A stretch of 64,000 nt of DNA from Phytophthora colocasiae (taxonomy: Eukaryota > Oomycota > Peronosporomycetes > Peronosporales > Peronosporaceae): the NCBI GenBank assembly GCA_018806915.1, contig JAGKQI010000100.1:2232001-2296000 (forward strand), in the 5' to 3' direction. A program made the translations under genes and the position numbers. This document shows positions 12,448 to 24,700 of the stretch, piece after piece; the stretch's first letter is position 1, and each line of letters opens with the position of its first letter. The notes under the pieces are model-generated. The model did not search any database and had not been told where the DNA came from. It worked only from the letters and a program-made list of their open reading frames with translations.

Positions 12448-12662
12448 CATGTGTGGTGGGCCTCTGGGGCTATCTGAGTCCGGTTCCGATGTGGCTGACG
12501 CGACGATACGGTCTGGTAGCCTAGCTCCGGCGTTCGTGATCGCACGCCGACAGGATCTTGAGGGTATCGAATAGGTCTTGAGTCGCAGTCTGAATAGTTC
12601 GAAGTTTCATGTCGAATAAAGAGTTCGGATCGAACTCTCCCGCCACCAGACCCGCTTCTTGG
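12448..12662 (-). pseudogene. Inverted fragment of B-family gag
   Basis: The minus strand reads the B gag segment around GEFDPNSLF, LVGERSRTPELGYQT and SEPDSDSP, as in 20050-20240 of B copy 1, with frame breaks. It is head-to-head with the array LTR and is cut on the right by the LTR of A copy 3, which probably inserted into it. Confidence 0.8.
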
Positions 12663-12977
12663 TGTAACGGGGTTACACAGTACCACTTGTAACTCTAACA
12701 ATTACGATAACTGTTAGAGGTTGGAAATGGGCCTCAGACCTTGGTGTGCTGTACACACCAATGGCTACATGAGCGAATCACGTTATTGGATGGTTCGTGT
12801 GCATTTGTGCATATTATTGGTAGAAAGTAACGGATTCTACCAACCACTGAGCAGAGTTTCTGCCAACCACACGTTGGCAGACCCTTTAGAAATAGATAAC
12901 AAACAGTTTTAGGAGGTCCATAATTGGCTTATGCCAAATTCAATAACAGTTCTCATTTTACGGTATTTTGCAGTTTA
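12663..12977 (+). repeat. Family A 5' LTR, partial and diverged (copy 3)
   Basis: TGTAACGGGG start and ~315 bp that align with the A LTR up to TTTTGCAGTTTA. After that the A LTR sequence stops. It contains the same hairpins as the other A LTRs, for example CTCTAACA/TGTTAGAG-type and TTGGTGTG/CACACCAA. Confidence 0.82.
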
Positions 12978-13097
12978 CCGACTTCCTCTGTTTATAACGG
13001 TCACCCGTGTACATGGTACACCGTACCACCATGAACATGTATGTACAGATGGGTACAGAATTAAAGTTTAAAAAAACATAAAATTAAAAAAAACTGT
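12978..13097 (+). other. AT-rich segment replacing the LTR 3' end, leader and gag start
   Basis: These 120 bp lie where the rest of the A LTR, leader and gag N-terminus should be. They do not match other A copies but contain similar short palindromes (GTGTAC/GTACAC, GGTAC/GTACC) and an A-rich run. This could be a diverged LTR variant or foreign filler. No gene seen. Confidence 0.4.
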
Positions 13098-13592
13098 TAG
13101 GAGGAACTCAAGCTTGCGTTTGAGCCTCCGAAGAACGAGTTCAGATCGAGAGCGGAGTTTTTCGATCTGCAGCAGGGCAAGGATGATGTTCACACCTTTG
13201 CCCAGCGTGTTCGATACTTGGTATCGAACATAGTGGCCAACCCGGTTGACGAGGCGACCAAGGTCGTCACGTTCATGAAGGGACTAAGAGATGGTCCCGT
13301 CAAAACGTACCTCTTTCGAGAGTATCCAAATACTCTCGAAGAGGCGATCAGCCTTGCAATGCAAGAGGAGTTTAGCCGGCGTCAAGCTAAACACCATGCG
13401 AACGCGTCGAAGCCGGCGCGTCCTGTTGCGAAGACGGGAGGTCCGGAGCCTATGGACCTCTCGAGTGCTACGACTGCTGGTCAACAGCAGCGTAGGAACA
13501 GCAAGGTTCGATGTTACAAGTGTAGTAACATCGGTCACTATGCACGCAAGTGCACAGCGGGCGGGCGTTCAAAAAACGCCAAGGACCAGTAG
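13098..13592 (+). pseudogene. Family A gag, C-terminal part (copy 3)
   Basis: Frame from about 13098 to the TAG at 13592. It begins inside gag (matching ...KLAFEPPKNEFRSR in A copy 2) and runs through FMKGLRDGPVKTYLFREYPN to a CCHC zinc knuckle CYKCSNIGHYARKC near 13513-13554, which binds RNA. About 165 codons remain; the first ~175 codons seen in copy 2 are deleted. The last codons overlap the pol frame through a -1 frameshift site. The remaining frame itself is intact, unlike in copy 2. Confidence 0.85.
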
Positions 13593-13612
13593 GCGCGGGG
13601 CGTCCTACTGGT
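13571..13612 (+). promoter_or_regulatory. -1 ribosomal frameshift signal, gag-pol (A copy 3)
   Basis: A canonical slippery heptamer AAAAAAC lies in the gag frame as xxA AAA AAC at 13571-13577. After a 7-nt spacer comes a hairpin with 9-bp arms ACCAGTAGG (13585-13593) and CCTACTGGT (13604-13612) and a 10-nt loop. The gag stop TAG lies in the stem. The pol frame is -1 relative to gag and is open across the site. Confidence 0.85.
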
Positions 13613-16600
13613 GATGCAGTCTCGCGTGTCGAACTCGGACACGCGACGATGAGGACTGCTGCCCCCAGCGAGAAGGTTTCTCGCTGCGAGATGCAAGATG
13701 ACAAGCCAGGCCTTGTCATCCTGAACGTGATGTCGAAGAGAGTGAACTCTCTTCGTGCCCTAGTGGACTCGGGCGCGTCGAATACCTTTGTTCGACAGGG
13801 AAGTCTTCGAAGCCTTGACTTCGAAGAGACCGACACGCCTCGCGGCGTGTTGGAGGTGCGGTTGGCAACAGGTTCCACCGTGATGAATGAGAAGCGTGGT
13901 CCGTGTGCGCTTCTCTTACATTACAAATGAAGGACGTTTGTAGAAGACCTTATCGTCTTGGTATTAGGCATACCGTGGCTTGCACGGCATGACTCGGTGA
14001 TCAACTGGGAGAAGCGTACGCTCGTACGCTTTAACAACACATGCGCGACAGAGAGCGATGGCCCTGTCAGTGCTGCACATGCACCGGCCGGTGCATGTGA
14101 ATCCCCAGTTGAGGCAGCAGCGTCCGCCGCTGCCTCCGATCGCCGCCGGCGACTGCCAGCGACTCAGGGAGTCGTTGGGAGAAAATGTGTCGACTCAGAA
14201 ATCTGGGCCGAAGGGATGAGTGATGGTCAGGTGAATGCGATTCACCTGAGAGAAGGTAAAATACCGGTATTACCGGTATCCTTGGAGGTACTTCAAGCCT
14301 CCAAGGGTCGCGCCGACGACGTCGTGGGAGTTGACGAAGTAATAAATATTGGGGGAACCGAAAGGCGTGCGTCAGCTCTGGGAGCTGACGCCACTGGCGC
14401 GTCGCTGCTAGTTCCGGGAACTAGCGATCGTGCGTCAGCTCTGGGATCTGACGATATGTGTACAAGCGAATACTCGCTAGCTCAGGAAGCTAGCGAGAGC
14501 ACGTCGACTCCGGGAGTCGACGATGCGGTTGCTTCATCCGTAGGAGCGGATGAAGGCGCAGCGGTTCAGGGAACCGACTGCGCGGCAGGAGGTGCTGGCG
14601 GTTCCAAACGCCCAGCACCCGAAGAACCTGCGTGCTCACGTGCAGCGGTGCTGCACGTGATGAGCGGCACACAAGCAGTGCTTGAATGTGTGAGTTAGCG
14701 GATGGAATCCGCTGACGATTGCGATAAAGTCCCGTCCAAGGTGGGATGCCTTGGACGTGGAACACCTGGAGCTGGGCTCCATGGTAGACCTTCGCGGCGC
14801 AAGCTCAGGGAGCTTTGCGAGTCCCAGTCCGTGACTGTGGAGGGTATGTCTGCAGAGCAGACACCGAGTGTCAAGGCGTTGGACGTCTGGACACGTACTG
14901 ATACTGCGGTACAGTATCAGAGCGCGCGGTACCAGCTCAGTGAGCTGTGTGAGTCTCAGTCCGTGACTGAGGAGGGTGTATCTGCAGGGCAGACACCAAG
15001 TGTCTTGACACGTACTGGTACTGGGTTACAGTACCAGAAGATGCGGTTGGACGAATCCGCCGACGTGTGCGTCGGCGTCGACCGCACTTCCAACGATGAG
15101 TTGGAAGCGCTTCACGCGGGACTTGTACGATGGACGCATCGAACAAATTTGCATTCTCTCGGATGTCGAGAGAGTGGATCGTGAAGCCGATGAGCTGGAG
15201 CAACTCGTCGTCGATGGGATCACTGAGGGTGATGACTCCCTCAGTGCGAAGACTAAGAAGCAGCGCTTCGAAGAGCAGAGTTGGGACTCGTTGAAGTCGA
15301 GTCCCTACTACGAAGTTCTGCGGGAGTACAAGGATGTACTCCCGGACGAGATTCCTTCGGAGCTTCCGAAGGATAAGGGCGTACAGCACGAGATTGATCT
15401 CGTGCCGGGCACAAAGTACTGTGTTGCCGCGTGAACAAGTTCAAGCGATCGACGACTTCTTTGAAAGTCGTCGTCTTGCAGGTCAAGTGCGGGAATCGAA
15501 GTCCCCGCACAGTGCCCCAACGTTCTGTGTTAAGAAACCACAGGGCGACTGGCGCATCGTTCATGCGTATAGCAAGCTGAACGATGCGACGATACCGGCG
15601 CAGAAGCCGATACCGCGAAAAGATGTTATTATCGATTCGATGGCCTTGAGCACTATCTTCAGTGCTCTTGATCTGCGTGATGGATTCTATCAAATCCTCA
15701 TGCGTGAGAGGGACATCCCTCTCACAGCGGTAAGCACTCCAAGCGGTATGCTTTGGGAGTGGCTCGTAATGCCACAGGGGCTTAAGAACGCCCCTGCAAC
15801 GTTCAATAGATGCGTGACGCATCTATTGCGCTCGGTGCGCGACTTCGCACCGAGTTACTTCGACGACGTGTTCGTCCACAGCCGGGCTGTGAACGGGAAG
15901 ACGGACATTGAGATGCGCAAGGTGCATCTCCGGAAGCTGCTAGAGCTTATGAGGAAGCATAAGCTCTATGCGAACCTGAAGAAGTGTATCTTCGGGGCGA
16001 GCGAGATACCCGTGCTGGGGTGTCTCGTGGGGAAAGACGGCGTGCGCCCTGACCCAGAGATCCTTGGGCTTGCCACGTACTTGTGCAAGTACGTGGAGAA
16101 CTATGCGGGCAAGATTCGCCCGTTGTCACAGCTTCTTAAGAAAGAAGCTGAGTGGATTTGGACGACCGAGTGCGAGGATGCATTCGGTGCAGTCAAGCAG
16201 GGCTTGACTGAAGCGCCGATCTTGGCCGTGGCGGACCAAGATCGTCCATTCCACGTAGTGTGCGATGCATCCGACTTTGCAATCGGATGTGCATTGATGC
16301 AACACGATCACGCCCTTCGTGATCGTGTAGTCTACTATCAATCGCGTCAGCTGAAGCCAGCTGAGCGTAACTATCCCGTACATGACAAGGAGCTCCTTGC
16401 CATGAAGTATGCACTCGCAAAGTTCCGAGTGTATCTACTTGGGAGTAGACCGTTCGTGGTCTACACAGACCACGCATCAATGCGGACGGCGATTAAGTCG
16501 CCGCACATCTCGCAACGTATGGCGAGATGGTTGTCCTTCTTCGCGGAGTACAACTTCCGGGTGGAGTACAAACGCGGAAGACTCAATGTAGTGGCCGACG

Positions 16601-18196
16601 CGTTATCGCGTCGACCTGACTATGCGGAGACGGTCGACGCCAACGCAGTTGGCGTCGTGAGGACAAGTGTGCCGTCGTCAACGTTGATTGACGACGTGAA
16701 GAACGCGTATGCAAGGGATGCAGACGCGAAGGGGCTGCTGGAGTTCCTCGCACGTGGCACGTCGGAAGCTAACCCCTCATCTTCGAGCTCGTGTACACCG
16801 TTATCGTGTACACGAAGGCCTACTGTTGTACGGTGCAGTAGACGACAATGCGGATCGCATTGTCGTTCCGAACGACCATGACCTCCGGTTGAGGATCATG
16901 TTCGAGTATCACGATGCCCCCACGGCAGGGCATCCGGGTCGTGAGAAGACATACACTCTTCTCACACGTGACTTCTACTGGCACCACCAGTACAAGTGGG
17001 TGCGCAAGTACGTACGTGCTTGCGAGGTTTGTCAACGCGTGAAGCCTGCGCAGTTCTCGCAGGCTCCTCTTCAATCACTACCGACTCCGTCGGAGTGTTG
17101 GCAGTCCATGTCCATGGACTTTGTCTTCGGTCTTCCGCCTGACAGCAAGCGGAGGACGGGCATCGTTGTCTTTGTGGACAGATTCAGCAAGATGGTTCAT
17201 CTTGCTGCCGTCCCAGTTACTGTTACAGCCGCGCAGACTGCGCGACTGTTTGTTGCCATGGTGTTAGAACACCATGGCATGCCGCTCGACATTGTGTCGG
17301 ACCGTGATCCACTCTTCACAGCGCGGTTCTGGCAAGAAGTGTTTACGCTTCTTGGTTCACAATTGTCAATGTCGACTGCGGATCATCCGCAGACGGACGG
17401 GCAGATCGAACGTGTCAACCGCGTACTGGGTGACACGCTGAAGAGCTACGCTCACTCGTTCCCGCATTGAAGCGAGCGCTTGCCGATAGCAGAGTTTGCC
17501 ATCAACAACTCGGTGCATGCCTCGACAGGGCATACACCGTTCTACGTAAACGCCATAAGGCATCCACGATTGCCAAGCATGCTCGGCGGGGTAGCTTCCT
17601 CCTTAAGTGGGGGAGGATCTACGGTTGCGTCCGAACAACCGCAGAATGCAACTGATAGCAGCACACTATCAGCTGCGGTGACGCGTGCGACGTCTCGTTC
17701 GAGCAGGAACGATCGCGCGATGTTTGTGCCGGGCACAGACATGAGAGATGATAGCGAGCAGGCAGGGCCTGCTGCTGACAAGGGCGACAAGCTGAAAGGA
17801 TTCAGCTCGGGTGCGCTAGACTTTGTCCAGCGAAGACAAGCCGTCATGCGGTTTGTCCAGGATGCTATCGCAGCTTCTGTCGATCGACAGAAGGTGAACG
17901 CTGATAATGTTGGTAGGGGCAACATAAATGAATTCAAAGTGGGTTCATTAGTTTTGTTAGCTACACAAAACCTACCTAGACATGCAGTGTCTGACTTTGG
18001 AGCAAGCTTGCTTGCTCCAAGATTCATTGGGCCGTTCAAAGTACTTGAACGGCACGGCAACGCGTACCGGCTGGACATACCGTCCAGCATGAGGCTCCAC
18101 CCGACCTTCTACGTCGGGCGGTTGAAGCCGTACGTGCAGCACGGACTACCTAGGGTTGGTAGTCCGACTGAGGAGTGCGAGAGGCCTGGACGGCCT
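13578..18196 (+). pseudogene. Family A pol (PR-RT-RNase H-IN), copy 3, broken
   Basis: Order: aspartic protease with LVDSGASN at ~13763; a long linker of Ala/Ser/Asp/Gly repeats (14000-15100); RT with YFDD at ~15856; RNase H with CDASDFAIGCALMQHD at ~16262; integrase HHCC zinc finger (HHQYKWVRKY...CEVCQRVKP) at ~16983-17050; and catalytic core with SMDFVFG, SDRDPLF and QTDGQIERVNRV. Breaks: frame losses near 13930 and 14700, a 17-nt deletion near 15428 removing TRQWPL, an in-frame 66-nt deletion near 16063, an 11-nt deletion near 16752, and TGG to TGA at 17468-17470. Interrupted at 18197 by a B LTR just after the integrase C-terminal domain (FYVGRLKPYVQHG). Confidence 0.85.
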
Positions 18197-19410
18197 TGTG
18201 GTGAAGCGAACGAGGATCTTTCCCGGAGAGGCAATATCAGCCACGAAACCGAAGAGAGCCGGAACAAGCGACAGGGGGACCTGTGATGCCCAGATCTGAG
18301 TCGAATCAGACGAAGGTATGATGGGTCCCGCCGGGAACAGGCAACGGAGACACCTGCGGAAGGTCTAGTGGAGCGGTGTTCGTTGGTGATCCGAGTTCTA
18401 CCGGGTGGAAGAGTAAGAAGATCAAGGGTGTTCTCGCGCGATCGGCGATGGCGGGGTCCCAAGTGGGCACGATCTTGGCTCACGACTCACCCTGGCACCT
18501 TAGAACCTTCCAACAACCTGATCCCAATTCTTGGGACGGCGACGAAGCAGGATCGTGGTGTGGTGCTCTCCCGTTTAAGTACGAGATCAGTCCGGTCAAG
18601 CCCAGCCTCAGACATGGCGTGGACACTTCTACCGGCTTGATCCTGGTTCCTCAGGCAGTGACCACGATCACCTCCCGGTTAAGTGCGATATCACCTCCCG
18701 GTTAAGTGCGAGATCAGCTCCCGATCAGGGTTAGGGGAACCAAGCTAGAGATCAGCTATGTAGCCAGTGTCATGTGATCGTAGGATAGTAAATCAGGATG
18801 GGACCAGAAGGCATAGGAATAACCATAAACAGAATCGAATTTGCCCTGAACCACTCAAGTGCCTTCGCCACGCCTGGAACCGGGAACTACATTGGCCCTA
18901 CAAGCGTCAAGAAGGTAAGGATACGTGACCTAGTATAGCGGTTAAGTCTGGATAATATATTGGCCAGCTTTGCCCTATCTAGTGAACTATCCTTTAAGTG
19001 CATACATCGGATCGGAAGGAATTGGTTGTTTGGCCTAACGATCCCGTCGAATCTCGCCCCCTCAAGACCCCCGCTATCGGAAGCGGCAAGCAACGTAAAG
19101 GAAGGGACCAGAGCCCGAATATTGGATTTTTGGAAGACCTGGATCAAGGACCAGGCACCCCGATCAAGGCTCGAGAACTCGCCTACGACCGGGATCAAGT
19201 ACCCCGAGGTGGAGTGAAGAACTTCCACGCTACCTCAAACCCCTACGTCCCACAAGACCTTCTTCCGACCTTCAAGACATCTTCAGAAGTCACCTGGAAG
19301 AGCGTCCGCCGACCGACGGGTACACAAGGTGAAACTACACACAGCTAGATCACGGATTATCGGGGGACCCCCTCCGTTAGTCGGTGTCTGGGCAGATCCT
19401 CTCCACCACA
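18197..19410 (+). repeat. B copy 1 5' LTR
   Basis: 1214 bp from TGTGGTGAAGCG to CTCCACCACA. It lacks the expanded 23-bp repeat of B copy 2 but has two diverged units of the same motif (CTCCCGGTTAAGTGCGAKATCA) at about 18668-18715. It is preceded by the A pol sequence. Confidence 0.87.
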
Positions 19411-21731
19411 ATGGTGCGCGTGCCCGGATCTTCTGGTGACTTCGGATATCACCGTGAGTCCCAAGAAGATGTCAAGGTAAAAGAAGAACAAGGGGAAGAA
19501 GTGCCTACGAATGTTGGATCGACGAAGGCACCGCTGAAAACAGAAAGATCCACAGATCAGCAGAGTTCTGGGAGGATCTCTACTGACAGACATGAGGCAG
19601 ACCTGGATCACGATCCAGATCTCGAAGAAAAACCTCGAATTCCTCCCAAGCCGCCACCGCGGATCTCGATGAGAATCGAGATCCGCAAACGAGCGATAAG
19701 GAATCGGCGAAACAGAAACCTAACCCGCTTACCAAGTCCACGGCTGCTTTAAGATCGACGAAGAAGAAGAAGATCAAGAACACCTGAGCGAAACTGAAAG
19801 CCCCAGATTCGGGATCCGAAGATGTGGTTAAGTCAAGGTCAATGATCACCAACGATGCAAATTGAGATGGCTTATTACCGGAAAGTGCTAAGTGAGATCT
19901 TGCTCCAGGACCCTGTCCTGACGATCATACAGGCTCGCCAGATCGGAGAGCTATCTGGTCCAGTGTCGAGACCCCCGACAACTACTGACCACCTGAATGC
20001 AGTGAAGGTCCTGCTGGACCTACTCCAAGAAGCAGGTCTGATGGCGGGAGAGTTCGATCCGAACTCTTTATTCCACATGGAACTTCGAACTATTCAGACT
20101 GCGACTCAAGGCCTATTCGATGCCCTCAAGATCCTGGTCGGTGAGCGATCACGAACACCGGAGCTGGGCTACCAGACCGGATCGTCGCACTATGCGTCAG
20201 CCACATCGGAACCGGACTCAGATAGCCCTAAAGGCCCACCACGCATGTCGCTGGGCCCCTCCGGAGCTAAGTTCCTAAAGTTACGAGTCAAGAAGCAGGG
20301 CCAGCGATCCACGGAGCTGAAAACGGATCCCAAGATGCTTGATCAAGTGAAAAGTCGACAGACCTTAACTGACCATGTTATTCCAGCAGCTAGGCCTCCC
20401 GGATCCGACGGAAAGCTGAACCAATACTTCCAGATGGCGATGGATCGGTTCCTGAAGGAACAAAGTCAGTTGATCCCGAGCAATCCGGTCCGAGGTACAT
20501 CCGATGTGGACATGGAGTCGGTCGCAACCCAGGATCCAGATTCCTGGGAATACGATCCCGACGACTTGGGAATGCCGAACACTGGCCGGCCTACATCGAG
20601 CCGAGCTGCAGTTGCCTCGGCCGCTATCGGACCAGGAGGGCCCTCTGTGATCCAAAGGGTTCGGATCTCAGCGATCTCGGATTTGAAGGAATTTGCCGGT
20701 AAGGATTTAGACGAAGATCGCGCTCGAGCCTGGATCAGCAAAGTCAAGTCGGCGTTTCAGCGTGATCAGGCCACGGAAGAAGAAAAATGCCTCACGTTCG
20801 CAGACCTGATGGTTGGCCCAGCTAAGAATTGGTATCGCCAGCTAAGTCGGACTACGAAGACCTGTTGGGCAGATTGCTCGACAGTTTCCAGACGCAATAC
20901 TGCGGACTGGAAATGTCCGTTGCGTGGCAATATTACCATGCCCGCAAACGGTCCGAAGAGACCCCTCTGGATTACCTTTATCGGCTCAACGTAGCCGCTC
21001 TGAGGGCTAAACTCAAGATCAAGGATGGGAGCCTCAAAGCTCGTCGGGAACACGTCGATCATTATATCGAAACATTGGGTGATCCCGAACTAGCGGACCG
21101 GCTGACCTTGCTTCGGCTCACGGACGTCGAAGATCTGGAGGAAGTGCTTCGCGCGCGAGAAAGAGCGAAAAGTAGACAGCGTAAGTTCGCATTCGGCTCG
21201 AAATATCGGCAGAAGATACCCGCTAGCGCCCCAGCAGCGCCAGCTCGGGCTGTGGTGCGCGCGATTCAGGCTCATGATCCAAGTTCAGAGTCAGATGAAG
21301 TCTCAGGATCGGACGGATCCGACTCCGAAGGCGACCTCCGGAGGATTTATCTCGCTGCGGCAGATGACAAGTCAACCGGTACTGGGGGCGCTCCCTACCA
21401 GGCGGATTAACCCCGATCTCACGCGAACACGCAAGATCGGAGCCGGATCTCAGATCGGCGAGGCTCGCCGGATCATGATCGGAGCCGCTGTCCGCACTGC
21501 GGGTCCCGGAAGCACACGGATCTGGACTGTTGGAGGCGCCTAACTTGTGATAAGTGCGGAAAGAGAGGTCACCCAACAGACCGCTGTCTGTATACCTGTC
21601 GCGGTTGTGGAGAGATCCATGAGGCTGGAGAATGCCCCATGGAGGAATTCTACAACCAGATCCGTAAGTGGTACGATCCGACTCGACACGCTGGGTTGTT
21701 CCCCGAGAAGGTGGAGAAGATGTTAAACTAG
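19411..21731 (+). pseudogene. Family B gag (copy 1), broken
   Basis: Starts with the ATG directly after the LTR (MVRVPGSSGDFGYHRE). A frame break near 19660 ends the first frame. The middle part is open from about 19855 (MEMAYYRKVLSEILLQDP region) to 20880, where the frame changes after TTKT. The capsid-like part with YHARKRSEETPLDYLYRLN runs to about 21410, and three zinc knuckles (around 21480-21640) lie in another frame. The end EKVEKMLN matches B copy 2. Role: RNA-binding structural protein. Clearly pseudogenic, with at least three breaks. Confidence 0.82.
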
Positions 21732-21769
21732 GACGCTTGCCGGTTTGGAAACCGGTACGAGCCGAGCGT
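21722..21769 (+). promoter_or_regulatory. -1 frameshift signal, gag-pol (B copy 1)
   Basis: GTTAAAC at 21722-21728 is read G TTA AAC in the gag frame, with TAG directly after it. A hairpin follows: outer arms ACGCTTG/CGAGCGT (one G-U pair) enclose the inner hairpin CCGGTTT-GG-AAACCGG. Pol continues in the -1 frame (LGRLPVWKPV). Confidence 0.75.
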
Positions 21770-24700
21770 TCTGAGTACTGCATCTACGCATACGTGAACA
21801 AGAAATCGAGAGATCAAGATAGGGAGAGTTCGGATCTGCGCGGTAATACATGTAAGTTGCATTCGTATACTGCTAGGATCGCGAGTCTTCCCCGGGTCGA
21901 TGAGTTCTCTCGATCTGGTGCGGAGGTGGCCTTGGACCTCAAGGAAGGAGAATCCAGGGGGTATTGGAAATACCACGCACCAGGAAAATGGTTCCGCCAA
22001 GCCAAGATCTCAGGCAAGATCAATCATGAAAGAGCGATCTTGCTCCTGGACACTGGCGCCGAGGTATCCATCGTGGATACCGCCTTTGCTCGTAAGGTTG
22101 GGTGCCACTTTGACACTAGTCAGAGACAAGAGTGTGTTGGGATCGGGGACAATGTGTACACCACCGAAGGGAGAACGAGGATCAAGATCACGCTTGCGGG
22201 ATATTTGGTCTATTTTTTCGATATTTGAGTCGGGGACCTATCCGGGCAAGACGCTATCTTGGGTATGGATTTCATGATCCCGGCTGGGGTCCGGATGGAT
22301 CTAGCGAAGGGATCGATGTGCTTACCTAATGAAGTGAGGATCCCACTTACTGGTCGCAAGAGATTATACGGGGAGAAGGTAAGATCGGTGAAACTGGAGG
22401 AAGATCTACATATTCTAGTTGGGGGATCTGAAGAGACTGCATCGAGAGTGACATTATCGGCGACGGAGAAATTGTGGGTGACCAGAGGCGACCGATGGGT
22501 ACCTACCGTGGTAGATGGACCCGGCTGAATTCGGAACTTAGTGATTACGAATTTGAGCGAGAAGATTTTACGATTGGATCACAGATTACATGTCGGAATG
22601 GTACTTGATCAGGAAAAAGTGCCTCGATTCCCCGGGTTTGTGTCGGTCGGATCCCGGCGCTACATGGAGTGGCAGAACCTAGCTCTAGAAGCGACTGTGG
22701 ACGCAAGACCAGAACCTCAGAAATCCGTAGAGATCCCCTTACCGTCGGTCGAACGGCCGACCTACATTACGCCGCGATCCATACTCCGCCGGGGTGGGAC
22801 GACAAAGACCGACCCTGATCCTGCGCCAATATCGACATTGGAACCGCGATCACCAACCGATGCGGCCGAAGTCAAGATCGCATTCATCGATCCCCAACCA
22901 GATCTCATGGATACCCCACCGAATACGATCAGTTCCGACAAGACCCCGAGTGGCGAAGCTGGGGGCGGTGAGACTGAGACGAATGAGAGCTTGCCAGATC
23001 AGGCCCCAGATCGGACAGATCGGACATGCGAAGAAGAGAGCGAGGTAAAAACAGAAAAACCAGATTTTAAAATCGAGACCAAACATGTATCCGACGCTGA
23101 CGCTGGCCCCATGGTTGAGGGCACCCCGATCCTGACGGCCAAGGACGATAAACTCCGTGATCCATCGACGAACGAACCCGATCCGACATCTCCGGAAGGG
23201 ATCGAGAACGCCGATCGGACCCACTTACACGAAAGCGGTGATTTTTCGGCCGAAGATCTAGCCGATAATCTCGCAGTAGTGCCAGAGATCCAGATCTCCA
23301 CCACTGAAGAAGTCAGGATCGAAGATCTGCAAGTAGGAAATCCGGGATCGGCTACCCCGGAGGAGATCGAGAAACTTCGACAGATTATTTGGAAGAAGCG
23401 ACATCTCCTGATCGGGAAAGGAAACGCACTTCCTCCGGCGGCCAAGGGTGTTATAATATAACATATTATGTGAGATCGACGTGGGAGATGCAAGACCAGT
23501 CCGGAAGGTGGTGCCACAGTTCCGCGAAAAAGTATCAGATCTCATTAAAGGACTCCTAGCTGCCAAGATCATCCGGCCATCGACCTCGCCATGGGCATCT
23601 CCGATCGTGGTGATTATCAAGAAGAACGGTGTAGACATCCGACTATGTATCGATTATCGGCTGGTGAACGGTCTCACAAGGCTGATGATCTACCCGATGC
23701 CTCTGATCAATGACCTGTTAGAGGATCTTGACAAGGTTCTGTGGTATTGTTCATTAGACATGGCGAGTGGATTCTGGGTCGTGTCTATGATTGACCGAGC
23801 TCGCGCGATCTCGGCTTTCATCACCCCATTCGGCCTCTTCGAGTGGAATCGCATGCCCTTCGGGTTAAAGAATGCTCCCCAGATCTACCAACGTCTCGTA
23901 GACAATGCTCTGTATGGATTTCTGAAGATCTCCAGTCGAAAAATGCGGAGGGCTCTGCAGATGTGTTCGAGTCAGGAGTCCCGGAGAATCCTGGTCACCG
24001 GTCGGTTCTAGGACGGAGATCGTACATCGAAGATATCTTGATCACGGCTGGATCATGGGATCAAATGTGCGATCGGGTAGAAGACCTATTGGAGGCCTGT
24101 GATAAGTGGAATCTCTCGGTCAGCGTGGCAAAGAGCTTCTGGGGCATGGATAAGGTGGAATATCTCGGGCACATGGTGTCGATCGATGGACTAGAGGCAA
24201 ACCCGAAGGACCTGAAATCCCTGACGGATCTACCATTCCCAGGATCGCTCCGATCTATGCAGTCCTTCTTAGGGAGCCTGAACTATTATAGTCGGTTCAT
24301 CGAGGATTACGCGATCTACGCATCGGTTCTGTATGAACTACGTGAAGTGGAGTTCGCAGAACTGAAGAAGCGACCCGATCTACGGAAGATCATGGACAGA
24401 ACGAACCCGATCTCCCATGGTCCTACTAAGCCACAGTCAGATCGAGATGGATCGCGAGACATTTCGTGTCAAGAAGCCGATAGTGCCCAGGATCCAGACC
24501 TGGGGCGGCGTGTTCCTCCAGATCGAGCGAAATTAAGGTCGCCACAGAACTCAAGACGGAGAATGAGAGGTGGAGTAGAGCGTATGGGGCGTTCATAGCC
24601 TTGAAAACTAAGATCGCGTCGACTCCAGTCCTCCGCCACTTCGATACGGCGAAGTTGCCTGTGGTGATCGTGTATGCCAGCGATCCGCTGCGTTGACGCA

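Noticed and set aside
12324..12701. 125-codon minus-strand ORF spanning the A LTR start, B gag scrap and B LTR
   Set aside because: It crosses three element boundaries. Only the B gag piece in the middle has recognisable origin.
14490..14765. Minus-strand frames in the A linker (14490-14765, 32202-32492 plus, 58838-59167 minus)
   Set aside because: Because each hairpin word is self-complementary, the opposite strand reads similar codons and stays open. They are by-products of the palindromes.
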